Positions 51,832 through 61,280 of a DNA stretch of 64,000 nucleotides are shown piece by piece. Numbering within the stretch: the stretch's first letter is position 1; the number at the start of each line of letters is the position of its first letter. The notes below the pieces were generated by a model. It was not told the DNA's origin and searched no databases. It saw nothing but the letters and a program-made list of their open reading frames with translations. A program made the position numbers and the translations under genes. This stretch comes from Erysipelotrichaceae bacterium (GTDB lineage Bacteria > Bacillota_I > Bacilli_A > Erysipelotrichales > Erysipelotrichaceae): the NCBI GenBank assembly GCA_015058955.1, contig SVBJ01000005.1, positions 1 to 64,000 on the forward strand, in the 5' to 3' direction.

Positions 51832-53325
51832 ATGTTTGCTTTTCCAGTTCTTAAAGTAAAAAGAGAAATAAAAAGGCACATAATAGTAACGTTTTGCATA
51901 ATGGTACTGTTATGTGTGCCTTTTTGTATCAGCATGTTATGTAATGCAGCAGAACAATTGAATAATGTCCTGATTAAAGACACTGATTTATACGTTCTGG
52001 TATATGGTGATACTCAGGTCATACAAAATAGTATAAAAGAAAGCCTTACAGAAAAAGATTTCTTTGAAAAATCTGTCAGATTTCTCCGCTTTGTTTCTGA
52101 TATGATTAACAAAAATAATATTGAAGAACATTATGTCAGGATATCTGACAGAGGTGTTCTGTTTTTGACAGTCAATGATGACAGGGAACAATCTATAAAT
52201 ACAAAAAACTATTATGATATGAGATTTGAAGAATTTCAGGAGGCATATGCTGATTTTTTTCAGCACTATGAAACCGAAACTTTAGAAACAATTGCATCAC
52301 GACAGAAGTTTTATTTTGACATCTACGGTTTAAACATTGGTTGTTATTCTTCAAATGCAGCTAATGACGGCTTAAACATCATAGAGGGAGAAACTTTTTC
52401 AGACAATGTTAACGACATGGTATGTTTGATCTCCGATGAAAGTATATATCTGGTGAATAAGGATAGTGAAAAGCCTTTGAGTATAGGAGACAGTATCAGT
52501 GTAAAATTGAGAGCAGAAACTGATGAGGGTATCGTTTGTGGAGACATTTACGATTTTCAAATTATAGGAAAATACAGAGCAGAAAAAAAGGCAGACACTC
52601 AGATATGGCCAAATACTGATTACGACATGATTATTTCAACCGGCGCTTTCACAAAGATGATCAGCGAGGCGGACAGGTTGTTTTGCAATAACAGTGTAGA
52701 AGAAACCAGAATGTACTTTCCATACTATATTTTCCCTGCAGTTTTTAAGGTTAACAGTCTTGAACAGTTGAGAGGTACTGTTCGCACTATTCAACAGGAA
52801 TATCCGGAATATGAGTTCTATTCAAACACAGAAGATTATGCTGTAATGCTCAGCATAACAGAATCATTAATGAACACATTTACCTTAGTAAAGATGCTTT
52901 TCTACGGTGTTATAACAGCAGGGTTACTTACTATTGTTTTTCTTAATGTTCACAGAGAAGCAAAAAGCATTGCGATAAGGTCAGCTCTTGGTCAGAAGAA
53001 TGAAATAACAATAATACAGACAGCTTCAGTAACTTTAACAACGTTTGTAATTTCAGGATTAGTGAGTTATCAATTGGCAAAACTGCTCATATCGAAAACT
53101 ATAAATGAGATATTTGCGCTTTCCTTGAGACATAGTGAGACAGTTATCAGCAACATTGTAAATATCGATGCACAGAATATGACTTATCATCTGAGCATAA
53201 GATCAAACGATCTGATTATCCTGCTTGTGTTGATGGTTATTTCAATTGTCTTTGAGATAATTCTTATAAGACATACATTGGAAAAAAGAAATGTAAGAGA
53301 AATACTTCAGGAAGGGGCTGAATGA
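51832..53325 (+). CDS. FtsX/MacB-like ABC permease, first of a pair
   Basis: A 497-residue membrane protein with the MacB layout: one helix near the N-terminus (~18-40), a large outside domain (~41-350) and three C-terminal helices (~352-374, 400-428, 465-487). The cytoplasmic loop HREAKSIAIRSALGQKNEITIIQ (~375-397) matches the FtsX-type coupling segment. The gene starts 2 bp after the secreted-protein stop without its own ribosome binding site. It is visibly more A+T rich than the sugar operons (AAA, ATA and AAT codons), which suggests transfer. Confidence 0.82.
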   Translation: MFAFPVLKVKREIKRHIIVTFCIMVLLCVPFCISMLCNAAEQLNNVLIKDTDLYVLVYGDTQVIQNSIKESLTEKDFFEKSVRFLRFVSDMINKNNIEEHYVRISDRGVLFLTVNDDREQSINTKNYYDMRFEEFQEAYADFFQHYETETLETIASRQKFYFDIYGLNIGCYSSNAANDGLNIIEGETFSDNVNDMVCLISDESIYLVNKDSEKPLSIGDSISVKLRAETDEGIVCGDIYDFQIIGKYRAEKKADTQIWPNTDYDMIISTGAFTKMISEADRLFCNNSVEETRMYFPYYIFPAVFKVNSLEQLRGTVRTIQQEYPEYEFYSNTEDYAVMLSITESLMNTFTLVKMLFYGVITAGLLTIVFLNVHREAKSIAIRSALGQKNEITIIQTASVTLTTFVISGLVSYQLAKLLISKTINEIFALSLRHSETVISNIVNIDAQNMTYHLSIRSNDLIILLVLMVISIVFEIILIRHTLEKRNVREILQEGAE

Positions 53326-54701
53326 TCATGAAAAGAATTGTTTCTTTTGTGCGCATGAAAACCAGGAGGCAGAAAAAGAGTGTTCTTTCCATTTGCATTT
53401 TGGTTTTTACACTGTCATTCATGTCAACTGTTGTATTAAGTCTTCTGTTAGGCACTGATATGGAGAATATGCTGGTCAACCAGGTACCAGTAAAAATGGA
53501 GCTCGAGAATGATCATTTCTTCACACAGCAATACTCCCGCATGATTGAAAAAAATGATTTGTTTTACAGAAACAGAACCAAATATCTTGAATATTATGAA
53601 TATGTCATTTCCGGTTTAAAAGAGTTTACGTCTAAGCAAATTCTGACCTTTTCCAATTATAATACGTGCTTTCATGTTGCCAATAATATTACGGGTAAGG
53701 GTCTTTTGCTGTTTTATGGTGTAAACAGCAGTGATTTCTTTGACAGGTTTTCTCTGACAATGACAGACGGAGAAGCATTTTCGAAATCAGATCTCAGCAA
53801 AGACATATACAAAGTGATTGTTAATGAAACAACTGAAATAAATGATGGAGGAACAAATCGCAAAATTACAATAGGGGACAGAATATCTCTGTTTGATGGC
53901 ATACAGCTGACGGTGAGTGGATTATATGAAGAAAACCCAGTATATGATATATACCAAGGTCACAGAAATTCTTTTATAAACATGTCTGCATGCTTTATCC
54001 CTGAACAGTTAGCAGAAAAAATAGTGGAACTATATGGGGAAAGTCCTGATAACATTTTCAGCCTTGGTATTGATGGTATATCATTTGAAACAGATAATTA
54101 TGAGCAGTATGAGAAGCTAGTAACGGATTATAACTCCATGGTTGAAAACTTGAACCAGTATACCAGAAAGCAGGGATTTCCTGATTTGGGTTTTTCTGTT
54201 GTTGAAAGTAATGCTGAACGCATACTTGTAACAATCGGAAGAATCAAAGTATTCTACATAGCTGTTTTCAGTGTTCTGGTGATAATGCTCATCTGTGTTT
54301 TTGTCAGCGGATTAAGATATAACCTGGAAGGAATTGCAGATGAATTGCTTTTGTTCTGCAGATTGGGAGACTGCATCAATTACATACTTAAACAATATAT
54401 GGCGTTTTATCTCTCCCATGCTCTTCTGACTGTATTTGCCGGAATATTGACTGGTACAGTTGCCAGTAAAATGATATGTAATGGAATACTAAGCAACATT
54501 ACCCGTGTTTCAGCAGAACTATTAAGTTACAGTAACAGCGCCGGGAATATGTTACCGCCATTTAGCGGCGATACTGTCAGAATCAGTTTGAGTGTAGTAG
54601 TTAAAACATCAGTGATCATAACATGTTATGTCATAGTAATTATCTGTGTTGAGCTGGTTTCTTTTACGCTTTCCACACTGAAAGACAAAATCAGACACTA
54701 A
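53322..54701 (+). CDS. FtsX/MacB-like ABC permease, second of a pair
   Basis: A 459-residue partner of the preceding permease with the same layout: helix at ~20-43, extracellular domain ~44-300, and three helices in the last 160 residues. The coupling segment differs (ADELLLFCRLGDCINYILKQY), so the two subunits form a heterodimer rather than a recent duplicate. GGAAGGGG precedes the ATG, which overlaps the previous stop (ATGA). A+T-rich like its neighbours. Confidence 0.8.
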   Translation: MIMKRIVSFVRMKTRRQKKSVLSICILVFTLSFMSTVVLSLLLGTDMENMLVNQVPVKMELENDHFFTQQYSRMIEKNDLFYRNRTKYLEYYEYVISGLKEFTSKQILTFSNYNTCFHVANNITGKGLLLFYGVNSSDFFDRFSLTMTDGEAFSKSDLSKDIYKVIVNETTEINDGGTNRKITIGDRISLFDGIQLTVSGLYEENPVYDIYQGHRNSFINMSACFIPEQLAEKIVELYGESPDNIFSLGIDGISFETDNYEQYEKLVTDYNSMVENLNQYTRKQGFPDLGFSVVESNAERILVTIGRIKVFYIAVFSVLVIMLICVFVSGLRYNLEGIADELLLFCRLGDCINYILKQYMAFYLSHALLTVFAGILTGTVASKMICNGILSNITRVSAELLSYSNSAGNMLPPFSGDTVRISLSVVVKTSVIITCYVIVIICVELVSFTLSTLKDKIRH

Positions 54702-54723
54702 ACAACAGGAAAGGAGAATTGAT

Positions 54724-55395
54724 GTGGAAATAAGTATTGAGAATCTATCCTTCGTATATAATAAAAGTAATCAGGAGATATTCAGAAATATAAATTTAAA
54801 GTTCCAAACCGGGAAGCTGTATGTCATTTTCGGACCAAGTGGATCGGGCAAGACAACATTTTTGAATATTATGGGTGGAATGGAGTATGGATACACTGGA
54901 AGAATACTGTTTGATAATAAAGACATCAGAGAAATTGATCGGGCAGAATTTAAAAGAAAAATGGTAAGTACAGTATTTCAAAACTATAATTTATTTGACA
55001 GTTTCAGTGCGCTGGAAAACCTGAAAATAGCAGTTTCCATATATGGGAAAGAACAGTATGCCAACAGTAAAAAATTGCGGGTTTTATTGGAAAGACTTGG
55101 CCTGTCGCCTGATAAACACAACAGGAAAGTATCAATGCTTTCAGGAGGAGAGCAGCAGAGAATCGCAATTGCCAGAAGTATTGTTTCTGATGCTCCTGTA
55201 ATACTTGCTGATGAACCAACAGGAAACCTGGATTATTATAATTCCGAGGTCATTAAAAAAGTGCTGAAAAGCATGGCTGAAAAAATGAACCGATGCGTAA
55301 TTGTGGTAACCCACAATGAGTCTTTTAAAGAGCTAGCTGACTGTGTTCTGCATCTTGATTCAAGGAATCATACACTCTTATTGCAGGTTTCCTGA
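54724..55395 (+). CDS. MacB/LolD-type ABC ATPase
   Basis: A 223-residue ATP-binding subunit. Walker A is FGPSGSGKTTFLNIMGG, Q-loop VFQNYNLF, signature MLSGGEQQRIAIARSI, Walker B VILADEPTGNLD and H-loop VVTHNE. The short size and sequence match ATPases that drive FtsX-type mechanotransmission exporters. It starts with GTG at 54724, 7 nt after AAGGAG; the overlapping ATG at 54722 gives only three codons. It completes the secreted protein, permease, permease, ATPase operon. Confidence 0.88.
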   Translation: MEISIENLSFVYNKSNQEIFRNINLKFQTGKLYVIFGPSGSGKTTFLNIMGGMEYGYTGRILFDNKDIREIDRAEFKRKMVSTVFQNYNLFDSFSALENLKIAVSIYGKEQYANSKKLRVLLERLGLSPDKHNRKVSMLSGGEQQRIAIARSIVSDAPVILADEPTGNLDYYNSEVIKKVLKSMAEKMNRCVIVVTHNESFKELADCVLHLDSRNHTLLLQVS

Positions 55396-55501
55396 TTTTC
55401 AGACAAGTTTCTGCAAAACGGATTTAATTAAAATGAATTTAGGATGTGTGAATCATAATGAATAAAGAGAACTGCTAATAAGCAGATGGTATGGTGAGAT
55501 T

Positions 55502-56350
55502 ATGGAACGCTTAGATAAGAAAAGAATAATCGAATTGATAACTGAACAGAGAAGATCAAGAGATCTGTCATTTGATGATATGGGGAATATTCTTCACGTA
55601 TCAGGAAGAACTGTCCGAAGATGGGAACGGGGAGAGCAGACACCGACAATCGACGATGTCATAAATCTCTGCAATGAATTTGGCATTTCATTTGACGAGA
55701 TATTTAATGAGAAAACAGATGGCAGCCTGAATGATGATAAAACGATTAATACAGATATGGAATCAATAAGCCGGATCGTCAGTTCCACTGACCGGAGAGT
55801 CAGGGAGCTGAGCCGGGAAGTAAATGCTCTAAAGGAACAGGTAAGAACCATGGGCAGCATGTACCGACAGTCTGATTCTGAAGGTGATCTGACATGGTTA
55901 TGGCTGTTTATTATACATCTGGCGGCTACCGTTATCGGCTTTCTGTGCTATGCTCGAGGAAAAGTTGGTTATCAGCTTTCCTTTGTTTCAACACTGGTTT
56001 ATGCTGTGGCAGTCAGCTTTCTGATCTGGCATACCAGAAACAGCCGCAGGATTCAGAAAATGTTCATGCTGTATTCGCTGGTTCTTGCCGTCAATATGCT
56101 GTTCTATGTTCTGCTTGAGACGGAATTGTTTGGAAAAGCTGAACGGGCGGGAGAGATCAATCTGAATAATGTTGAACTGATTCTGGTAAACGGAGCCTTG
56201 TATGGCCTGCGACGTCTGGGGCTGTATAACACCAGGAGATTTCTGTTTCTGTGTTTTCTGTGTTATGGAGTATGGATCATCTGGAGCGGGTATAATCTGC
56301 TGAAAGACAGAAGTGGAATCGTATCAGACGATAAAAGTGCCAGGAAATAA
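55502..56350 (+). CDS. Membrane-anchored XRE-type HTH regulator
   Basis: A 282-residue one-component regulator. Residues ~8-65 form a Cro/C1 HTH (LSFDDMGNILHVSGRTVRRWERGEQTPTIDDVINL), ~85-120 form a short coiled coil, and ~130-265 form about four membrane helices. DNA-binding is thus tied to the membrane. It follows the MacB-like operon after a 106-bp gap that shows no clear terminator. It may sense the envelope signal and control that operon through the tandem repeats at 51309-51343; this is inference. Confidence 0.75.
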   Translation: MERLDKKRIIELITEQRRSRDLSFDDMGNILHVSGRTVRRWERGEQTPTIDDVINLCNEFGISFDEIFNEKTDGSLNDDKTINTDMESISRIVSSTDRRVRELSREVNALKEQVRTMGSMYRQSDSEGDLTWLWLFIIHLAATVIGFLCYARGKVGYQLSFVSTLVYAVAVSFLIWHTRNSRRIQKMFMLYSLVLAVNMLFYVLLETELFGKAERAGEINLNNVELILVNGALYGLRRLGLYNTRRFLFLCFLCYGVWIIWSGYNLLKDRSGIVSDDKSARK

Positions 56351-56385
56351 ACAGAAGACAATTACATATTGATGATAAACAGATG

Positions 56386-56409
56386 AGGCTGCCTGATGGC
56401 AGTCTTTTT
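56386..56409 (+). terminator. Terminator after the membrane HTH gene
   Basis: AGGCTGCC (56386-56393), loop TGAT, GGCAGTCT (56398-56405, one G-U), then T. Confidence 0.75.
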
Positions 56410-56481
56410 GGTGTTTTAAACAGGTAAACCGATAGACAGTAAAAAAGGATGGGGTAAAATATAATCAGGAGACAGATAAAT

Positions 56482-57522
56482 ATGATCAAATATCTGAAAA
56501 ACAGCCATAAGGCGCTTTTTACGGAATATCCGATAACAACGGATGTTTTTGAGCCTTACCGGTTTCATCAGACTCTGCCGGCCTATAAACAGACACCACT
56601 GGTACCGCTGAATAACTATGCCCGGAAGAACGGCATAGGAGAACTGTATGTTAAGGACGAGTCCAACCGTTTCGGTCTTAATTCATTCAAGGCATTAGGT
56701 GCCAGTTTTGCGGTAAGCAGACTGCCGCAGAAACCTGAACTGCTGGTCAGCTGTACTGATGGCAATCATGGCCAGGGTCTGGCCTGGTATGGCAGTACCA
56801 TAAATGTTCCGGTAAGGATCTTCATGCCTAAGGGCTCAGACGAAAGAAGAGTGGCCAAGATCCGGAAATATGGTGCTGAGGTTGTTGTCAGCGATTTCAA
56901 CTACGATGATACGGTACGCTACGCAGCCAGATGGGCAAAGGAACATGGCGGTACTCTTGTACAGGATACGGCCTTTGATGATTACCGTGAGATACCGTCA
57001 TATATTCAGACAGGCTATTCAACGCTGATCATTGAAGCGGTAAAGCAGCTGGGCAAGGATCCTACCCACGTTTTCCTGCAGGCAGGGGTTGGAACCTTTG
57101 CGGGCGGAGCCATCCGTGCGCTTTCCGAAATATGCCGTAAAATGCCTTACATCGGCATAATTGAAGCAGAAACCTGTGACTGTTTCTATCAGTCATTTCT
57201 GAAGGAAGAGACAGTAAAGATCGGAGGAAGTCCCTATACCATCATGGCGGGATTAAACTGCGGGGAACCGAGCATTCTGGTGCTGCCGGTATTTCAGAAA
57301 TATGCCGACTGGTTCATCAGCGTATCTGATGATGTTTCCCTGAGGGGAATGCGGCTGTCACGTGATCCGGTGGAAGGAGATCCGGTTTTCAACGGAGGAG
57401 AATCGGGAGCCGTAGGATTGGGTGTTGTTGATGAAATAATTGAAAAGGGACTGAAGGAAGAGTTCATGATGAATGACGATTCAGTCATCCTGGTCATCAA
57501 CACCGAAGGAAAACTTGTATAA
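56482..57522 (+). CDS. dpaL: Diaminopropionate ammonia-lyase-like PLP enzyme
   Basis: A 346-residue fold type II PLP enzyme. The cofactor lysine is in NSFKALGASFAVSRL (~68), and SCTDGNHGQGLAWYGS binds phosphate and substrate as in DpaL (YgeX), which turns 2,3-diaminopropionate into pyruvate and ammonia. It is shorter than the E. coli enzyme (about 400 residues), mainly at the N-terminus. AGGAGA precedes the ATG. It leads an operon with two amidohydrolases and a FAH-family protein, suggesting breakdown of an N-acylated or amino-sugar-like compound. Threonine/serine dehydratase activity is the main alternative. Confidence 0.8.
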   Translation: MIKYLKNSHKALFTEYPITTDVFEPYRFHQTLPAYKQTPLVPLNNYARKNGIGELYVKDESNRFGLNSFKALGASFAVSRLPQKPELLVSCTDGNHGQGLAWYGSTINVPVRIFMPKGSDERRVAKIRKYGAEVVVSDFNYDDTVRYAARWAKEHGGTLVQDTAFDDYREIPSYIQTGYSTLIIEAVKQLGKDPTHVFLQAGVGTFAGGAIRALSEICRKMPYIGIIEAETCDCFYQSFLKEETVKIGGSPYTIMAGLNCGEPSILVLPVFQKYADWFISVSDDVSLRGMRLSRDPVEGDPVFNGGESGAVGLGVVDEIIEKGLKEEFMMNDDSVILVINTEGKLV

Positions 57523-57537
57523 AAATGGGAGGAAACC

Positions 57538-58716
57538 ATGATAATAAAAAACGCCAAAGTATTCATTGACGGAGAGTTCAGGAATACTGATGTCAGATTT
57601 GACGAACAGACAATTACGGAAATCGGAAGTAATCTTACAGGAGATCAGATCATTGATGCCGGGGGTAATGACCTTTATGCCGGCATCATCGACTGCCACA
57701 TTCACGGCGGTTTCCTGCGAAGCTTCCAGGCCAATGTCAAGAAGGAAACCTGGAAGGACTATGGTGAACCGGAAGAGCAGGCCAGATACATATGTAAAAA
57801 GGTAGTAGAGAACGGGGTCACCAGCATCATGCCTACCCTGGGCGACCTGACGGTTGAAGAGTATCAGGAAGCCATCAGACTGATCAGAAGGATCAGAAAG
57901 GATGTTGATGGGGCTGATCCGTTCATGTTCCATCTGGAAGGAACGTATCAGAATCCCAATCATCATTCTTCCTTCAATCATAACCACGATACTCTGCCAT
58001 CCAGGGAACATACTTTAGCCATTACGGACAATGATCTCAGTGATGTATGCCTGATCGGCATTGCACCGGAACTGGAAGGGTCAATGGAATGGCTGAAGTG
58101 GCTGTGCAGTGAGACCAGAGTACATGCTGAGATAGGATATACCAAGGCCAGTGCTCAGACGGTAACTCAGGCTGCCGACCTGGGACTGGACCAGACAACC
58201 CACATGTTCAACGGCTTTGAACCGATGCATCACAGAATTGACGGACCGGATGTCGGCATCATGATCGACGACAGGATAAAATGCCAGCTTACCCTTGATT
58301 CCTATCATGTTTCACCATACTGGTGCAGGTTCCTGATCAAGGTAAAGGGACTGGACAAGGTGTATGGACTGACTGATCTGTCTTCGCATTCCGGACTTCC
58401 TGACGGTGTCTATCACTTTGAGGGCGGAAGGACCATCATTGCGGGTGACGGGTTCATCAAGGATGAAAAGGGAACCATTCAGAGCGGTAATCATACTATG
58501 AATCAGATCATGTACAAGGCCCGCCACAATGTGGGCTTAACCAAAGAGGAAGTCGGTTCGATCTATACGGAAAACGTGGCAAAATGCCTTGATGTTACCG
58601 ACAGGGGAAAGATAGAAGTCGGACGCAGAAGTGATTTCGTCATCATGGATGACGACTATAACGTAATCAGAACGATAATCAGAGGAAAGACAGTATACGA
58701 AGGAGAAAAAGCATGA
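57538..58716 (+). CDS. NagA-like amidohydrolase, copy 1
   Basis: A 392-residue TIM-barrel metal hydrolase of the N-acetylglucosamine-6-phosphate deacetylase group. Metal and catalytic segments are DCHIHGG (~58-64), HLEGTYQNP, HAEIGYT, TTHMFNGFEPMHHR and LTDLSSHSG with the catalytic Asp. The substrate loop after HLEG differs from classical NagA (no KGAH), so the acyl substrate may not be GlcNAc-6-P. GGGAGG precedes the ATG. The stop overlaps the second copy (ATGA). Confidence 0.8.
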   Translation: MIIKNAKVFIDGEFRNTDVRFDEQTITEIGSNLTGDQIIDAGGNDLYAGIIDCHIHGGFLRSFQANVKKETWKDYGEPEEQARYICKKVVENGVTSIMPTLGDLTVEEYQEAIRLIRRIRKDVDGADPFMFHLEGTYQNPNHHSSFNHNHDTLPSREHTLAITDNDLSDVCLIGIAPELEGSMEWLKWLCSETRVHAEIGYTKASAQTVTQAADLGLDQTTHMFNGFEPMHHRIDGPDVGIMIDDRIKCQLTLDSYHVSPYWCRFLIKVKGLDKVYGLTDLSSHSGLPDGVYHFEGGRTIIAGDGFIKDEKGTIQSGNHTMNQIMYKARHNVGLTKEEVGSIYTENVAKCLDVTDRGKIEVGRRSDFVIMDDDYNVIRTIIRGKTVYEGEKA

Positions 58717-59882
58717 TAATCAGAAACGCTAAGGTATTCATTGACGGGCAGTTCAGAGATACTGATGTCAGATATGACAGCAGTGGGATCCTGGAAATCG
58801 GTAAGGATCTTGCGGGTGATGAAGTAATTGATGCTAAAGGCAATTATCTTTATGCAGGCATGGTGGATGCGCATTGCCATGGTGGGTTCAAGAGAGCTTT
58901 CAACTTTACCAATGCCTTTGGAGACATAGGTAACCACGAGGAACAGGTACGTTACCTGCTGAAGAAACTGCCTTCTACCGGTGTAACCACGGTATATCCG
59001 ACACTGGCAATCAAGAATCATCCGATTAATGAAATATATGAAGACATGAGAGATTCAGTCAGAACAATACGTAAGGTTCATAAGGATTATGAAGGTGCGG
59101 AACCTCTTAAATTCCATTTTGAGCATCCATTCCCGACATTGGACCGTTATCTGCATGAATACATCCGCCCGGCTACCCCGGAAAGAGCCGACATGATTGT
59201 TGACCGTGATTATTCCGATGTTGGCATCTTCGGCATTGCTCCTGACTATGAGAATGCCATTGAGTTCATTGACTATCTTGTCAGCAAGAGAGTTGATCCG
59301 GAAGACGGCTACACCAAGGCTACGGTAGCCCAGACCAGGGAAGCTGCCGATCACGGCATGAACCAGGCTTCACATTTGTTTAACGGTTATCAGCCAATGC
59401 ATCACCGCATCAGCGGACCAGCTGAAGGTGTTCTATTGGAAGACCGCATCTTTGCTCAGCTGACCATGGACGGCTATCATGTCAATCCGGACTGGATAAA
59501 GCTGACATTACGCATCAAGGGAATGGACAGATGCTATGGCATTACTGACCTTTCTGAATTCAGCGGTCTGCCGGAAGGCAGAAATGTTCTGGATGATGGA
59601 ACGGTAATTGAAACCCATGACGGCTATAACTGGCGCCCTGACGGACATCTGCTGTCCGGTAACATGGTTGCGAATGAAATCATGAAATGCGCCAGAGACA
59701 TAGTAGGACTGAGCATGGAAGAAGTCGGATCACTGTATTTTGAAAATCCGGCTAAATGTCTCAGACTGAACGACCGCGGTAAGATCGAGGTAGGACGCAA
59801 GAGTGACCTGGTAATCATGGATCAAGACTACAAGGTGCTTAAGACGATCATCAATGGGGAAGTTTATTATGAAGCTGACTAA
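58713..59882 (+). CDS. NagA-like amidohydrolase, copy 2
   Basis: A 389-residue paralogue of the upstream gene with the same order of motifs: DAHCHGG (~49-55), HFEHPFPTLDRYLHEY, GIAPDYEN, ASHLFNGYQPMHHR, DGYHVNPDW and ITDLSEFSG. The metal-binding Glu is kept, but the loop after it is different and longer than in copy 1, so the two probably act on different substrates or form a mixed complex. AAGGAG lies before the ATG. Its last 14 bp overlap the FAH-family gene. Confidence 0.8.
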   Translation: MIIRNAKVFIDGQFRDTDVRYDSSGILEIGKDLAGDEVIDAKGNYLYAGMVDAHCHGGFKRAFNFTNAFGDIGNHEEQVRYLLKKLPSTGVTTVYPTLAIKNHPINEIYEDMRDSVRTIRKVHKDYEGAEPLKFHFEHPFPTLDRYLHEYIRPATPERADMIVDRDYSDVGIFGIAPDYENAIEFIDYLVSKRVDPEDGYTKATVAQTREAADHGMNQASHLFNGYQPMHHRISGPAEGVLLEDRIFAQLTMDGYHVNPDWIKLTLRIKGMDRCYGITDLSEFSGLPEGRNVLDDGTVIETHDGYNWRPDGHLLSGNMVANEIMKCARDIVGLSMEEVGSLYFENPAKCLRLNDRGKIEVGRKSDLVIMDQDYKVLKTIINGEVYYEAD

Positions 59883-60681
59883 TGTGCTTGTTGACGGAGA
59901 AAAGAGACTGGCCCAGATAGCTGACGGTGAGGTTTATCTGCTGGATACCGATTTAACAATGGAAGATGTCATTAACCAGGGAAACTGTACTGAACTGGAA
60001 AAAGCCGAAAGAAAAAAGATAAGCGATCCGGCATATGCCAATCTGGTGGAATCGGAAAAGATAATCTGCGTTGGCCTGAACTATCCGAAACATACCGCGG
60101 GCATCAGGATGAAGGATCCTGATTATCCGGTACTGTTCTCCAAGTTCCGCGATTCCCTGGTCCCTCACAACCGGGACATCATAATCCGCGAAGGAGAAGA
60201 CACCTATGACTATGAAGGTGAACTTGTCGTAGTCATGGGGAAAAGATGCTACCGAGTCAGTAAGGAAGAAGCCATGGACTATGTTTTCGGCTATTCCATC
60301 GGCAATGATGTCACCTGCCGTGATGTTCAGTTGAGAACCGGACAGTGGCTGGCTGGCAAAGCCATGCCTACCTTTGGCCCATTGGGACCGTGCATTGTCA
60401 CCAGGGATGAATATCAGCCGGGCAATAAGGTCATCAGATCATATGTCAATGGCATTCTGAAGCAGGAAGGCAATACTGACGAAATGATCTTCAGCATTGC
60501 GGACATCATTGAATATACGGCCAGATACATTCCTCTTAACCCGGGAGATCTCATCTATACCGGTACTCCATCAGGGGTAGCCTATGAATTTGACAGCGGA
60601 TATCTGAAGGAAGGGGATGTCATTGACATCGAAATAGAAGGCATTGGAACTCTGACAAATACCGTTCACCTTAAAACATAA
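59869..60681 (+). CDS. Fumarylacetoacetate hydrolase family protein
   Basis: A 270-residue enzyme with the FAH fold. KIICVGLNYPKHT (~64-76) and the metal residues in DYEGELVVVMGK are conserved, as are GNDVTCRDVQ and GDLIYTGTPSGV. Members cleave C-C bonds in or hydrate acylpyruvates and related keto acids. ATG 59869 follows GGGGAAG by 7 nt. As last gene of the operon it may handle the keto acid made after deacylation and ammonia release. Confidence 0.88.
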   Translation: MKLTNVLVDGEKRLAQIADGEVYLLDTDLTMEDVINQGNCTELEKAERKKISDPAYANLVESEKIICVGLNYPKHTAGIRMKDPDYPVLFSKFRDSLVPHNRDIIIREGEDTYDYEGELVVVMGKRCYRVSKEEAMDYVFGYSIGNDVTCRDVQLRTGQWLAGKAMPTFGPLGPCIVTRDEYQPGNKVIRSYVNGILKQEGNTDEMIFSIADIIEYTARYIPLNPGDLIYTGTPSGVAYEFDSGYLKEGDVIDIEIEGIGTLTNTVHLKT

Positions 60682-60683
60682 AG

Positions 60684-60714
60684 AAAAGCCCATCATGTTA
60701 AGTGATGGGTTTTA
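60684..60714. terminator. Two-way terminator between convergent operons
   Basis: AAAAGCCCATCA pairs with TGATGGGTTTT (one G-U) with A and T runs on the two sides. Confidence 0.8.
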
Positions 60715-60731
60715 ATGTGTCAGTGAACATG

Positions 60732-61280
60732 TCACTTTGCTGGAATGAACCTGTCTCCGTCTTCAGCTTTTACATGGATGAACTGGCTGGAATCTTCAGC
60801 CATGAAGACAAGATCACCGTCATGTAAGTAAAAATGAAAGACAAAGTCATATCCTGTTGATTCATTTAAGGTAATTATGCCGTTTTTTACGGACCAGTTA
60901 CCCATGCCGATATAGCTGCTAAGAACACCTTCATAATAATCATAGGTTCCGTCAGCATTAAGAGTAATGCCGAAATCTGACGGGAAACCACCTTTCTCCC
61001 ACTTATAGGTTTTGCCGGCAGCCCGATTGAAGATGTTTCTGTCCTGCTTTCCAAATTCTCTGATCCAGAGTTCATCTATGCTTTTAAGATTGTCTGGAAA
61101 CCAGTAGACGGATGTCTTATGATAGATACCGTTTTCAATCAGCCTGTTCCAGATGACCAGCTTATATGCCATGGCACTGTAGGTTCTGGTGCCGCCATCT
61201 CTGAAGACACCTGTTGGTATCGGTATAAACGGTACTGCCAGTAAAATGCCAATAAGCAAAAGAGCCGTTTTTTTCTTCAT
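60732..61280 (-). CDS. Exported or membrane-anchored protein of unknown function
   Basis: A 182-residue protein with a hydrophobic N-terminus (~4-20) and an outside domain that starts PIPTGVFRDGGTRTYSAMAYKLVIWNRL, a block I have seen in uncharacterised proteins of many Bacillota. The second half (GITLNADGTYDYYEGVLSSYIGMGNWSVKNGIITL) looks like a beta barrel of the lipocalin or META type. AGGAGA lies before the ATG, which overlaps the upstream gene stop. No function is known. Confidence 0.65.
   Translation of the reverse strand: MKKKTALLLIGILLAVPFIPIPTGVFRDGGTRTYSAMAYKLVIWNRLIENGIYHKTSVYWFPDNLKSIDELWIREFGKQDRNIFNRAAGKTYKWEKGGFPSDFGITLNADGTYDYYEGVLSSYIGMGNWSVKNGIITLNESTGYDFVFHFYLHDGDLVFMAEDSSQFIHVKAEDGDRFIPAK

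Noticed and set aside
57538-59882. Naming both amidohydrolases nagA
   Set aside because: The fold and catalytic Asp fit, but the loop after the metal-binding Glu differs from classical NagA, and no amino-sugar genes are nearby.
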